A stretch of 18,558 bases of DNA from an uncultured Gammaproteobacteria bacterium (GTDB lineage: Bacteria; Pseudomonadota; Gammaproteobacteria; Rariloculales; Rariloculaceae): assembly GCA_946887385.1 (NCBI GenBank), contig CAMPKU010000061.1, positions 1 through 18,558 on the forward strand. The letters are read 5' to 3'. The first letter of the stretch is position 1; the number at the start of each line of letters is the position of its first letter. The translations under genes were made by a program, and so were the position numbers. Positions 1 to 8,738 of the stretch are shown here, one piece after another. The notes under the pieces were generated by a model. It saw only the letters and a program-made list of their open reading frames with translations. It was not told the DNA's origin and did no database searches.

Positions 1-1
1 C

Positions 2-1225
2 CTAGAGGGAGCGCCGCCGGCGCGCCCAGCCGGGCCGTACGCCGCCCGCCGCCGCGGCGGTCGTGCAGAGACGCTGCGCGTGAGCGCCGACCGGATCGAT
101 GCGCTCGTGCGCCTGACTGGCGAGCTCACCGTCGCCAAAAACGCGATCGGCCACGCCGCCAAGCTCGCCGACACCGAAAGCTCCGCGTTTGCCGCGGCGC
201 TAACGAAGCAGCACGCCGGCCTCGACCGACTCGTAGGCGAGCTACAGCGAACCGTGGTCGGCATGCGCGTGCTGCCGCTGCGCGTCGCTTTCCAGCGCTT
301 TCCACGCTTGATACGCGAGCTCTCTGCCGAGCTCGGCAAGCCGGCAACGCTTCAGATCGAGGGCGAAGATACCGAGGCCGACAAGGCGATCGTCGAGGTC
401 ATCGTGGAACCGCTCGTGCACGTGCTGCGCAATGCAATGGACCATGGCGTCGAGGACGCCGCGGCACGGGCCGCCGCCGGCAAGCCGCCCGTCGCCACGA
501 TCCGCTTGCGTGCGTTTCGCGAAGGCGAGCACGTCCGCATCGAAGTCATCGATGACGGCAGCGGCATCGACGTGGCGCGCGTTCGGCAAGTAGCGAGGCT
601 GCGCAACATCGCCACGCCCGAAGAGCTCATGGCCATGAGCAATGCACAGCTCATCGAGCTCATCTTCGCGCCGGGTCTTTCTACTGCAGCTGCGCTCAGC
701 CAAGTTTCGGGACGCGGTGTTGGCATGGACGCCGTCCGCACAGCCGCGAGCCGCGTGGGCGGCCACGTGGAAGTTCACAGCGTCCCAGGCGAAGGAACGA
801 CGGTGCGCTTCGCTCTGCCGTTCAGCGTTCTGGTCACGCAGGTGATGACCGTCGAGGCGGCAGGTCAGACGTTCGGCATCCCGCTGGAAGCCGTGGTCGA
901 GACCGTCCGCATCCCCGAGAGCAGCATCTTTCCCGTGGGAGCGGCGCACGCGATCGTGCTGCGCGACCAAACCATCCCGCTCGTGCGGCTGGCGCACGTG
1001 CTCGCACAGCGAGAGCAGCAGGCCGGTGGAGCCGGACCGATCGTGATTGCCAGGATCGACGGCGGTCTCGGCGCGCTGCAGGTAGACCGCCTGGGCGAGC
1101 GCATGGACATCATGCTCAAGCCATTCGACGGGCTCCTCTCCGGGCTGCCGGGTATCGCCGGCTCTACCTTGCTTGGAGACGGCAGCGTCTTGCTGGTGCT
1201 CGACTTGGCGGAGTTGCTCCAATGA
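2..1225 (+). CDS. cheA: Chemotaxis histidine kinase CheA, 3' part (5' end outside window)
   Basis: The reading frame is open to the left edge, so this is the C-terminal part of a longer CheA; a GTG at 80 is in frame but is probably an internal Val, because the conserved dimerisation helix (ETLRVSADRIDALVRLTGEL) begins before it. The first ~25 visible codons are an Ala/Pro/Arg/Gly-rich linker. Then follow the dimerisation domain, the ATPase domain with N-box (LRNAMDHGVED), G1 (DDGSGID) and G2 (SGRGVGMDAV), and a CheW-like regulatory domain (from about nucleotide 820) that would couple it to receptors and CheW. The phosphorylated P1 His domain must lie upstream and cannot be seen. CheA autophosphorylates and passes phosphate to receivers such as the one at 1530. 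The stop overlaps the next start (ATGA), implying translational coupling. Confidence 0.93.
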   Translation, partial: LEGAPPARPAGPYAARRRGGRAETLRVSADRIDALVRLTGELTVAKNAIGHAAKLADTESSAFAAALTKQHAGLDRLVGELQRTVVGMRVLPLRVAFQRFPRLIRELSAELGKPATLQIEGEDTEADKAIVEVIVEPLVHVLRNAMDHGVEDAAARAAAGKPPVATIRLRAFREGEHVRIEVIDDGSGIDVARVRQVARLRNIATPEELMAMSNAQLIELIFAPGLSTAAALSQVSGRGVGMDAVRTAASRVGGHVEVHSVPGEGTTVRFALPFSVLVTQVMTVEAAGQTFGIPLEAVVETVRIPESSIFPVGAAHAIVLRDQTIPLVRLAHVLAQREQQAGGAGPIVIARIDGGLGALQVDRLGERMDIMLKPFDGLLSGLPGIAGSTLLGDGSVLLVLDLAELLQ

Positions 1226-1470
1226 CGGTGCGCGTGACCGCTGAAGGCGTGATCGAGCTGGCCGGGCGATGCGGCGTCGAGGATGCCGAGGTGTTGCAGC
1301 ACCATCTACTGGCGGCCCCTCGATCCACCGTAGAATGGAGCACCTGCGAACACCTGCACTCGGCCGTGATCCAGGTATTGCTGGCGGCAAAGCCCCGCAT
1401 TCGCGGATTGCCTTCGAGTGCATTGCTGAGAGCCCATATCGCTCCGCTCGTGCAGCGAGCCGCGCGTTGA
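1222..1470 (+). CDS. Small STAS-domain protein of the chemotaxis operon
   Basis: An 82-residue protein whose ATG overlaps the cheA stop by four bases. It has the pattern of a single STAS domain (anti-anti-sigma fold): an N-terminal beta strand pair, a short variable middle, then a Trp-Ser-x-Cys segment and a helix (LHSAVIQVLLAAKP) where STAS proteins usually have the D-S-x-G phospho-site. Ser47 is in roughly that place, but the flanking Asp and Gly are replaced, so phosphorylation is uncertain. The domain is slightly shorter than the usual ~100 residues. Placed between CheA and CheY-like genes, it is probably an accessory interaction domain of the signalling complex; its partner is unknown. 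The STAS call rests on pattern recognition without an alignment. Confidence 0.72.
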   Translation: MTVRVTAEGVIELAGRCGVEDAEVLQHHLLAAPRSTVEWSTCEHLHSAVIQVLLAAKPRIRGLPSSALLRAHIAPLVQRAAR

Positions 1471-1529
1471 TTCGCGCTGCACCCCTATCCGAGCCGGCGC
1501 GTTGGAAAGAACTGGGTAAGGAGCGAAGC

Positions 1530-1913
1530 ATGGTTTACAAACTCCTGATCGTCGATGACAGCAAGCTGGCGCGCATGGCGGTGGCCAAGGCAATGAACAA
1601 CTGCTATCCGGACTGGCAGCGCGTGGAAGCCGGCAGCCCTGCCGATGCGGTGCGAGCCATGGAAATGGAGGCGCCGAACGTTGCCCTCGTGGATTTCAAC
1701 ATGCCAACCCAAGACGGTCTGCATCTGGCTGCGGATCTGCGCAAGCTGAATCCGCAGATGCCGATCGGCATCATCTCTGCGAACCATCAGCGGGACGTCG
1801 TGGATCGCACCAATGCCTTGGGAGCCACGTTCCTGCCGAAACCGCTCGCGGAGCAAGCACTGCGCGAGTTTTTGACGAAGGCCATGCGCGATTTGCAGGG
1901 CACCGATTCGTGA
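1530..1913 (+). CDS. CheY-like single-domain response regulator
   Basis: A 127-residue receiver domain with no output domain. The acidic pocket is Asp9/Asp10, the phospho-acceptor is Asp55 (LVDFNMP), Ser83 stands at the Thr/Ser switch position and Lys104 (LPKPL) is the conserved lysine. The ATG at 1530 is chosen because AAGGAG at 1518-1523 sits six bases before it and the receiver fold begins immediately (MVYKLLIVDDS); the frame is open further upstream but that stretch is not protein-like. It is likely phosphorylated by the adjacent CheA and dephosphorylated by the CheC-like protein, whose GTG overlaps this stop (GTGA). Whether the output is a flagellar motor, type IV pili or another system cannot be told from this window. 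Confidence 0.92.
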   Translation: MVYKLLIVDDSKLARMAVAKAMNNCYPDWQRVEAGSPADAVRAMEMEAPNVALVDFNMPTQDGLHLAADLRKLNPQMPIGIISANHQRDVVDRTNALGATFLPKPLAEQALREFLTKAMRDLQGTDS

Positions 1914-2554
1914 GCGCCCCAATCGATGTGGTGTTGTCGGACCTCGAGCTCGACGCCATCACGGAGCTCGTCAATCTGGGCGTGAGTCGAGCGGCACTCG
2001 ACCTCGCCCGCATGGTGCACGACGAGGTGATTTTAACCGTGCCTAGAGTGGCGCTGATGTCGCGCCTCGAAGCGATTCAGACTTTGGGCGAACGCGAATC
2101 GCGCAGCCTGGTGGCCGTGCACCAAATCTTCGAGGGCGAGATCACAGGCAGAGCGCTGCTCATCTTCCCGGAGGAAAGGAGTCTCGAGCTAGTGCGAGCG
2201 GTGGTCGGCAGCGATCTTTCGCTCGAAGAAATCATCGAGCTCGAACAGGAAGCACTGGCGGAAACAGGCAACATCATCCTGAATAGCTGCCTGGCGACGG
2301 TGGCGAACTCGCTCGAGAGCAATCTCAAAATCTCGCTCCCTGAAGTCCTGCGCGGCGAAAGCTCGAAATTTTTTAGCCTCGAGCCGCCGCCCGTGGCCGG
2401 CACCACGGTGATGTTCATCTACATCAACTTCGCGATGCGCAAGCGCGACATCAACGGCTACATCGCCATGATGATGGATATGCCGTCGCTGTCTGCGTTG
2501 CAAACCCTGCTGCGCGCATTGATCCGGCGCACCAGCGGAGCGGCCAAAGCGTAA
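1910..2554 (+). CDS. cheC: CheC-type CheY-P phosphatase / chemotaxis protein
   Basis: A 214-residue protein of the CheC/CheX/FliY phosphatase family, which hydrolyses the aspartyl phosphate of CheY-like receivers. The two copies of the catalytic signature are visible: Asp15-Glu19-Asn22 (DAITELVN) and Glu114-Glu118-Asn121 (EALAETGN), an arrangement typical of two-site CheC. The central FEGEITGRALLIFPEE segment is the usual beta-strand core. It starts at GTG 1910, overlapping the receiver stop by four bases, which couples kinase target and phosphatase translationally. The CheC family usually runs near 200 residues, so the protein is full length. It ends five bases before the hybrid kinase. Family assignment is firm; its actual substrate is inferred from position. 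Confidence 0.88.
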   Translation: MSAPIDVVLSDLELDAITELVNLGVSRAALDLARMVHDEVILTVPRVALMSRLEAIQTLGERESRSLVAVHQIFEGEITGRALLIFPEERSLELVRAVVGSDLSLEEIIELEQEALAETGNIILNSCLATVANSLESNLKISLPEVLRGESSKFFSLEPPPVAGTTVMFIYINFAMRKRDINGYIAMMMDMPSLSALQTLLRALIRRTSGAAKA

Positions 2555-2559
2555 AACCC

Positions 2560-4524
<1,965 letters not shown>

Positions 4525-4590
4525 CGTTCTCGGCCGCCACGCGGTTTCTTGCGTTTGCACAGCCAGGCGCGGCGGCGCGACACTCGCGCG

Positions 4591-5493
4591 ATGCGCGAGC
4601 TCTTTCCGCCAGGATTTCGTCTCGAACGGCGTGCCGCGAACGGCATCACGCTCAACGTCTGCTACGACGCTGCGGCCACGCCGGTACGCCCGGCGTTGTT
4701 GCTGCTGCACGGCTTTCCGCAAACGCATGCGATGTGGCATCGCGTGGCCGAGCGCCTGCGGCAACGCTTCACGCTCGTGCTGCCGGACCTGCGCGGCTAC
4801 GGCGACTCGGACAAGCCGCACGGGCCGGCGGACCACTCGGCGTACAGCAAACGCACGATGGCGCTCGACGTGCTCACGTTGATGCGCGAGCTCGGCTACG
4901 AGCAATTTTTCGTCTGCGGCCACGACCGCGGCGGTCGCGTGGCGCATCGGTTGGCGCTCGATCATCCGCAAACGGTGCGCTCACTGGCGCTGCTCGACAT
5001 CTCGCCAACGCTCACAATGTACGAGCGCACGAAGATGGACTTCGCCCGCCGCTACTATCACTGGTTCTTCTTGATCCAACCGGCGCCGCTGCCGGAGACG
5101 CTGATCGGCGCCGCACCGTCGTTCTACTTGCGCTCGAAGCTCGGCGGCTGGGGCTCGGAGGGGCTGTCGCCGTTCGACGAGCGCGCGCTGGCGGAGTACG
5201 AGCGCTGCTTCGCGGATCCCGAAGCCATTCACGCCATGTGCGAGGACTATCGCGCCGCGGCCACGATCGACCTGGCGCACGATCGCGCGGACGCGGCGCG
5301 ACGCATCGACTGCCCGGTGCACGTGCTGTGGGGCGAGCGCGGCGTGGTGCACTCGCTCTTCGCGCCCATCGAGGATTGGCAAGCGAAGTGCGCGTACGAG
5401 GTCACGGGGCGCGCTGTGCCCACGGGCCACTACATCGCTGAAGAAGCGCCGGACCTCTTGGCTGCGGAGCTCGAAGCCTTCTTTGCAGATTGA
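4591..5493 (+). CDS. Alpha/beta hydrolase, fluoroacetate/haloacetate dehalogenase-like
   Basis: A 300-residue alpha/beta hydrolase with an Asp nucleophile instead of Ser: Asp112 in GHDRGG. Next to it are Arg113 and Arg116, which in fluoroacetate dehalogenases hold the substrate carboxylate; His157-Trp158 (YYHWFF) and Tyr220 (CEDYRA) match the halide-binding trio; Asp136 (LLDISP) and His280 (TGHY) complete the charge relay. The oxyanion motif HGFPQTHAMW and PDLRGYGDSDKP are typical of the family. The family normally hydrolyses haloacetates to glycolate and halide in the cytoplasm. ATG 4591 gives the usual length of about 300; an upstream in-frame TTG at 4549 adds 14 atypical residues. No clear Shine-Dalgarno is seen. 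Actual substrate is inferred; an epoxide hydrolase is less likely given the Arg pair and HW motif. Confidence 0.85.
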   Translation: MRELFPPGFRLERRAANGITLNVCYDAAATPVRPALLLLHGFPQTHAMWHRVAERLRQRFTLVLPDLRGYGDSDKPHGPADHSAYSKRTMALDVLTLMRELGYEQFFVCGHDRGGRVAHRLALDHPQTVRSLALLDISPTLTMYERTKMDFARRYYHWFFLIQPAPLPETLIGAAPSFYLRSKLGGWGSEGLSPFDERALAEYERCFADPEAIHAMCEDYRAAATIDLAHDRADAARRIDCPVHVLWGERGVVHSLFAPIEDWQAKCAYEVTGRAVPTGHYIAEEAPDLLAAELEAFFAD

Positions 5494-5530
5494 AGCGCTT
5501 CGGCCGCGTGAGCCGGTGACGGGAAGCCGG

Positions 5531-5536
5531 TATAGT
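5531..5536 (+). promoter_or_regulatory. Possible -10 element upstream of the exported hydrolase gene
   Basis: TATAGT stands 56 bases before the ATG at 5592. The matching -35 is poor (GTGAGC at 5508-5513, 17 bases upstream), so this is a weak prediction. If used, transcription would begin just before the hairpin at 5548-5570. A perfect 10-base palindrome GAAGCGCTTC lies at 5492-5501. Confidence 0.3.
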
Positions 5537-5547
5537 CGAGCGCTTAT

Positions 5548-5570
5548 GGGCACCGAAGTCCGGTGCGCCC
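5548..5570 (+). promoter_or_regulatory. Hairpin in the leader of the exported hydrolase mRNA
   Basis: GCACCG (5550-5555) and CGGTGC (5561-5566) form a perfect six-base-pair stem around AAGTC; it can be lengthened by GG/CC pairs beyond a single bulged G. It lies between the possible -10 and the strong Shine-Dalgarno AAGGGGG (5577-5583). It has no following T run, so it is more likely a leader structure (stability or translation) than a terminator. Confidence 0.5.
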
Positions 5571-5591
5571 AACAACAAGGGGGAAGCCCGC

Positions 5592-6464
5592 ATGTGCGAC
5601 AAAGACCATTTCGAAGAGGATCTCGAGAAATACATCCGTGCAGGGCGCGTCTCGCGCCGCGACTTCGGCACGCTCACGGCCGGCGTGGGCCTGGCGATGA
5701 TGTTGCCGCGCGCGGCGAACGCGCAGGCCGTCACGGAGAAAGACGTCGAGATCCGCACGCCGGACGGCGTCTGCGACGCCTACTTCGTGCATCCTTCGAG
5801 CGGCGCACACGCGGCGGTGCTCGTGTGGCCCGACATCTTGGGCCTGCGCCCCGCGTTTAGGCAGATGGGCAAGCGCCTCGCCGAGTCGGGCTACTCGGTG
5901 CTCACCGTGAATCCGTTCTACCGCGGCAAACGCGCGCCCGTCGTGGCGCCGGGCGCCACCTTCGACGAGGCCACGCGCGCCATCGTGTTCCCGCTCGCGC
6001 AGCAGCTGAACGCCACCACGCACGTCACCGACGCGCGCGCGTTCGTCAGCTGGCTCGATCAGCAGCCGCAAGTCGACCGGAATCGCGGCATCGGTACCAC
6101 CGGCTACTGCATGGGCGGGCCGATCACGATGCGCACGGCAGCGGCGCTGCCCGAGCGCATCGGCGCGGCGGCGTCGTTCCATGGCGGCGGTCTCGTCTCG
6201 CAGGCGCCCGACAGCCCGCACCTGCTCGTGCCGCAGATGAAAGCGCAGTATCTATTCGCCGTGGCCGAGAACGACGACGAGCGCGAGCCCGAAGCAAAGA
6301 ACGTGCTGCGCGAGGCGTTCGCGAAAGCGAATCTGCAGGCGGAGATCGAAGTGTACCCGGCCGCGCACGGTTGGTGCCCGCCCGACGGGGCCGTGTATGA
6401 CGAAGCTCAGGCCGAACGCGCCTGGAGCCGCATGCTCGTATTGTTCGAGCGCGCTCTGGCGTAA
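5592..6464 (+). CDS. Tat-exported dienelactone-hydrolase-family protein
   Basis: A 290-residue protein. Residues 1-44 look like a Tat signal: a long charged n-region, twin arginines Arg22-Arg23 in SRRDFG, a weakly hydrophobic stretch (TLTAGVGLAMML) and an Ala-Asn-Ala cleavage site before Gln45. The rest is a dienelactone-hydrolase-type alpha/beta fold with a Cys nucleophile (Cys173 in GYCMGG), an acid at Asp228 or Asp229 (ENDDERE) and His259 (AAHGW). The family hydrolyses lactones and related esters; dienelactone itself is an intermediate of chloroaromatic breakdown, but the substrate here is unknown. Export to the periplasm sets it apart from cytoplasmic ClcD/TfdE. The start is supported by AAGGGGG eight bases upstream. 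It follows the dehalogenase-like gene by 98 bases with its own leader. Confidence 0.88.
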   Translation: MCDKDHFEEDLEKYIRAGRVSRRDFGTLTAGVGLAMMLPRAANAQAVTEKDVEIRTPDGVCDAYFVHPSSGAHAAVLVWPDILGLRPAFRQMGKRLAESGYSVLTVNPFYRGKRAPVVAPGATFDEATRAIVFPLAQQLNATTHVTDARAFVSWLDQQPQVDRNRGIGTTGYCMGGPITMRTAAALPERIGAAASFHGGGLVSQAPDSPHLLVPQMKAQYLFAVAENDDEREPEAKNVLREAFAKANLQAEIEVYPAAHGWCPPDGAVYDEAQAERAWSRMLVLFERALA

Positions 6465-6476
6465 TTGCCTTAGGCG

Positions 6477-6502
6477 AGCCGGGGCCGTATGCGGCCCCGG
6501 CT
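6477..6502. terminator. Bidirectional hairpin terminator between convergent genes
   Basis: Two perfectly complementary 11-base arms, AGCCGGGGCCG and CGGCCCCGGCT, enclose the loop TATG. The hairpin begins 13 bases after the stop of the exported hydrolase and 24 bases beyond the stop of pckG on the other strand. T-rich bases (CTTCT at 6506-6510) follow on the plus side, but no long T run is present. Its position between convergent genes and the strength of the stem support a shared terminator. Confidence 0.78.
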
Positions 6503-6525
6503 GCGCTTCTGGACGAGCGCGCCGT

Positions 6526-8376
6526 CTACGCCGAAGGCGCGTGCGTAAGTCGCGCGGCGATCAAGTCGCGCTTGATAGTGAGTTGCTGCGGCACGCGCGA
6601 CCCCAGCTTCGTGAACCACTCGGAGTGCTGCGCCATCTCGCCCGTCCAGGCGCTCCGGTCCACGGCGATGAGCTCGTCGAACGCCTCGGGCGTAACCGCA
6701 CCGCCCGTCCAATCGATGTCTTCGAAGCGCGGCACCCAGCCGAGCTCCGTCTCGCGCGCGCCGGCTCGGCCGCGCACCCGGTCGACGATCCATTCGAGCA
6801 CGCGCATGTTGTCGCCGAACCCAGGCCACATGAATTTGCCGTGCGCGTCGACGCGAAACCAGTTGACGCAAAAAATTCGCGGCTTCTCCCGCAGCGAGCG
6901 ACCCACGCGCAGCCAATGCTTGAAGTAGTCGCCGATGTGATAGCCGCAGAACGGCAGCATCGCGAACGGATCTCGCCTGACGACGCCCTGCTTCCCTTCG
7001 GCCGCGGCCGTCGTCTCCGAGCCGAGCGTTGCTGCGAGATACACGCCGAAGTTCCAGTTGAACGCCTCGTAGACGAGCGGCACGGTGGTCGCTCGCCGGC
7101 CGCCGAAGATGAACGCCGAGATCGGCACTCCGCCGGCGGCTTCCCACTCGGGATCGATCGACGGGCATTGGGCGGCCGGCACCGTGAACCGCGCATTCGG
7201 GTGTGCCGCCTTACGGCCCGTGTCGCGCCCGATCGCCGGTGTCCAATCGGCGCCCGTCCAATCGACGACATGCGCTGGCGGCTCGCTCGTCATGCCTTCC
7301 CACCAAACGTCGCCGTCGTCGGTGAGCGCCACGTTGGTGAAGATGACGTTCGCGCGCAGCGTGGCCATGGCGTTCGGATTCGTTTTCTCCGACGTGCCGG
7401 GCGCCACGCCGAAGAAGCCGGCCTCGGGGTTGATCGCGCGTAGCTCGCCTCCCGGACCGGGTTTGATCCAGGCGATATCGTCGCCCACGGTGGTGATTTT
7501 CCAGCCCGCAAACGAGGCGGGCGGTATCAGCATCGCGAAGTTCGTCTTGCCGCAGGCCGACGGGAACGCCGCCGCAACGTACGTCTTCTCGCCGGCCGGG
7601 TTCTCAACGCCTAAGATCAACATGTGCTCCGCCAACCAGCCTTCATCGCGCGCCATCGTGGACGCGATGCGCAGCGCGAGGCATTTCTTGCCGAGCAGTG
7701 CGTTGCCGCCGTAACCCGAGCCGTACGACCAAATCTCCCGCGTTTCCGGGAAGTGCACGATGTACTTGGTCTTACGGTTGCACGGCCAGCGGCTATCCTG
7801 CTCGCCGGGCGAGAGCGGCGCGCCGACCGAATGCAAGCACGGTACGAAGCGGCCTTCTTCGCCGAGCGCGTCGAGAACGGCGCTGCCGATGCGCGTCATG
7901 ATGCGCATATTGGCGACAACGTATGGGCTGTCGGAGATCTCCACGCCGATCTGGGAGATCGGGCCGCCTATGGGCCCCATCGAGAACGGGATCACGTACA
8001 GGGTGCGACCCTGCATCGCGCCCGCAAACAATCCGCGCAGGGTGGCGCGCATTTTGTCGGGGTCTTCCCAGTTGTTGGTAGGACCGGCGTCCTCCTGCCG
8101 GCGCGAGCAGATGAACGTGCGGTCCTCGACGCGCGCGACGTCGGACGCATCGGAGCGCGCAAGATACGAATTCGGCCTGCGCGTCGGATCGAGCGTGATG
8201 AGCATGCCCGTCGCGACCATCTCCGCACAGAGCCGGTTGTACTCGCCCTCGCTACCGTCGGCCCAGTGAATTCGTGCGGGTTGCGTCAGGTTCGCCACCT
8301 CAGCCACCCAAGCCGCGAGTGCGCGATGGCGCAAGTTGGCGGGCGCGTTGACGGTGTCGGGCGTATACGTGCTCAT
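6526..8376 (-). CDS. pckG: Phosphoenolpyruvate carboxykinase (GTP)
   Basis: A 616-residue cytosolic enzyme that converts oxaloacetate and GTP to phosphoenolpyruvate, CO2 and GDP, the entry step of gluconeogenesis. The GTP-family marks are clear: the P-loop FPSACGKTN with the reactive Cys275 and Lys277, the metal/kinase-2 segment [23 protein letters not shown], the guanine-binding FNWNFGVYL, and [21 protein letters not shown] near the C-terminus. Its length is close to the family norm (about 600). ATG 8376 is preferred over an in-frame TTG at 8388 because GGAGAG (8386-8381 on the minus strand) sits just before it and overlaps that TTG region. It lies 63 bases downstream of the ribbon-helix-helix gene, which may share its transcript. 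It ends at the terminator shared with the convergent hydrolase. Confidence 0.97.
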   Translation of the reverse strand: MSTYTPDTVNAPANLRHRALAAWVAEVANLTQPARIHWADGSEGEYNRLCAEMVATGMLITLDPTRRPNSYLARSDASDVARVEDRTFICSRRQEDAGPTNNWEDPDKMRATLRGLFAGAMQGRTLYVIPFSMGPIGGPISQIGVEISDSPYVVANMRIMTRIGSAVLDALGEEGRFVPCLHSVGAPLSPGEQDSRWPCNRKTKYIVHFPETREIWSYGSGYGGNALLGKKCLALRIASTMARDEGWLAEHMLILGVENPAGEKTYVAAAFPSACGKTNFAMLIPPASFAGWKITTVGDDIAWIKPGPGGELRAINPEAGFFGVAPGTSEKTNPNAMATLRANVIFTNVALTDDGDVWWEGMTSEPPAHVVDWTGADWTPAIGRDTGRKAAHPNARFTVPAAQCPSIDPEWEAAGGVPISAFIFGGRRATTVPLVYEAFNWNFGVYLAATLGSETTAAAEGKQGVVRRDPFAMLPFCGYHIGDYFKHWLRVGRSLREKPRIFCVNWFRVDAHGKFMWPGFGDNMRVLEWIVDRVRGRAGARETELGWVPRFEDIDWTGGAVTPEAFDELIAVDRSAWTGEMAQHSEWFTKLGSRVPQQLTIKRDLIAARLTHAPSA

Positions 8377-8439
8377 GTGGCTCTCCAAATTGGCTTGGTC
8401 GGCGCACCTCGACGCCGGCCGTTGGTCGAAGGTGGGCAG

Positions 8440-8643
8440 TTAACGTTTGCCTTTGGCCGCCGTCTTGGTCGGGCCCTGCGGCCGCCAGGCCTTACCGGTC
8501 CGTTCTTCGATATACGCGCGAATCAGACGGCGCACGACCTGCGACGGCGTGGCGTCTTCATCGGCACAGAGCGATTCGAACAACGCCTTCTTGCGTGGGT
8601 CGATGAGAACCGTCAAACGCGCGGATCGATCTTCGACGGGCAA
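8440..8643 (-). CDS. Ribbon-helix-helix (CopG/Arc-type) DNA-binding protein
   Basis: A 67-residue basic protein with the pattern of a ribbon-helix-helix regulator: a beta strand (RLTVLID, residues 9-15), helix 1 (PRKKALFESLCADED), a turn starting at TPSQ and helix 2 (VVRRLIRAYIEERTG), then a basic tail ending KTAAKGKR. Such dimers insert the beta ribbon into the major groove of short palindromes. The start is TTG at 8643, supported by AAGAGG at 8657-8652 (minus strand) eight bases away; there is no better ATG. It is divergent from the hyf operon and upstream of pckG, so it may repress itself, hyf and perhaps pckG. No toxin gene is beside it, so an antitoxin role is unlikely. Function inferred from fold and context. 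Confidence 0.8.
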   Translation of the reverse strand: MPVEDRSARLTVLIDPRKKALFESLCADEDATPSQVVRRLIRAYIEERTGKAWRPQGPTKTAAKGKR

Positions 8644-8655
8644 TGTACCGGCCTC

Positions 8656-8686
8656 TTGAACGCTAATTCGATGGTAATGCTATTAT
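8656..8686 (+). promoter_or_regulatory. Putative promoter of the hyf operon
   Basis: An extended -10, TG-C-TATTAT (8678-8686), is preceded by the -35-like TTGAAC (8656-8661) at a long 19-base spacing. The start codon of hyfB lies about 50 bases downstream. The extended TGn motif could compensate for the weak -35. Confidence 0.45.
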
Positions 8687-8688
8687 CA
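8672..8688. promoter_or_regulatory. Candidate operator palindrome in the divergent region
   Basis: TGGTAAT and ATTATCA are inverted repeats with one mismatch around the centre GCT. The site is in an AT-rich patch between the divergent ribbon-helix-helix gene and hyfB. It covers a plus-strand extended -10 (TGCTATTAT, 8678-8686) and a minus-strand -10-like GATAAT (8687-8682). A dimer bound here would block both promoters. The palindrome is seen; its use as an operator is inferred. Confidence 0.5.
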
Positions 8689-8738
8689 TCCAAGTACAAT
8701 CTTCGAGTCGCCGCCACGGCACTCCCGCGAGACCTTCG

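Noticed and set aside
242..1531. Long open frame (429 codons) antisense to cheA
   Set aside because: The plus strand encodes a clear CheA, and the antisense product has no recognisable domain; long antisense frames are expected at this GC content.
8377..8388. TTG start for pckG four codons upstream
   Set aside because: This stretch is the ribosome binding site (GGAGAG) for the ATG at 8376, which fits family N-termini better.
8440..8643. RHH protein as an antitoxin
   Set aside because: No small toxin-like frame lies beside it; neighbours are pckG and hyfB.
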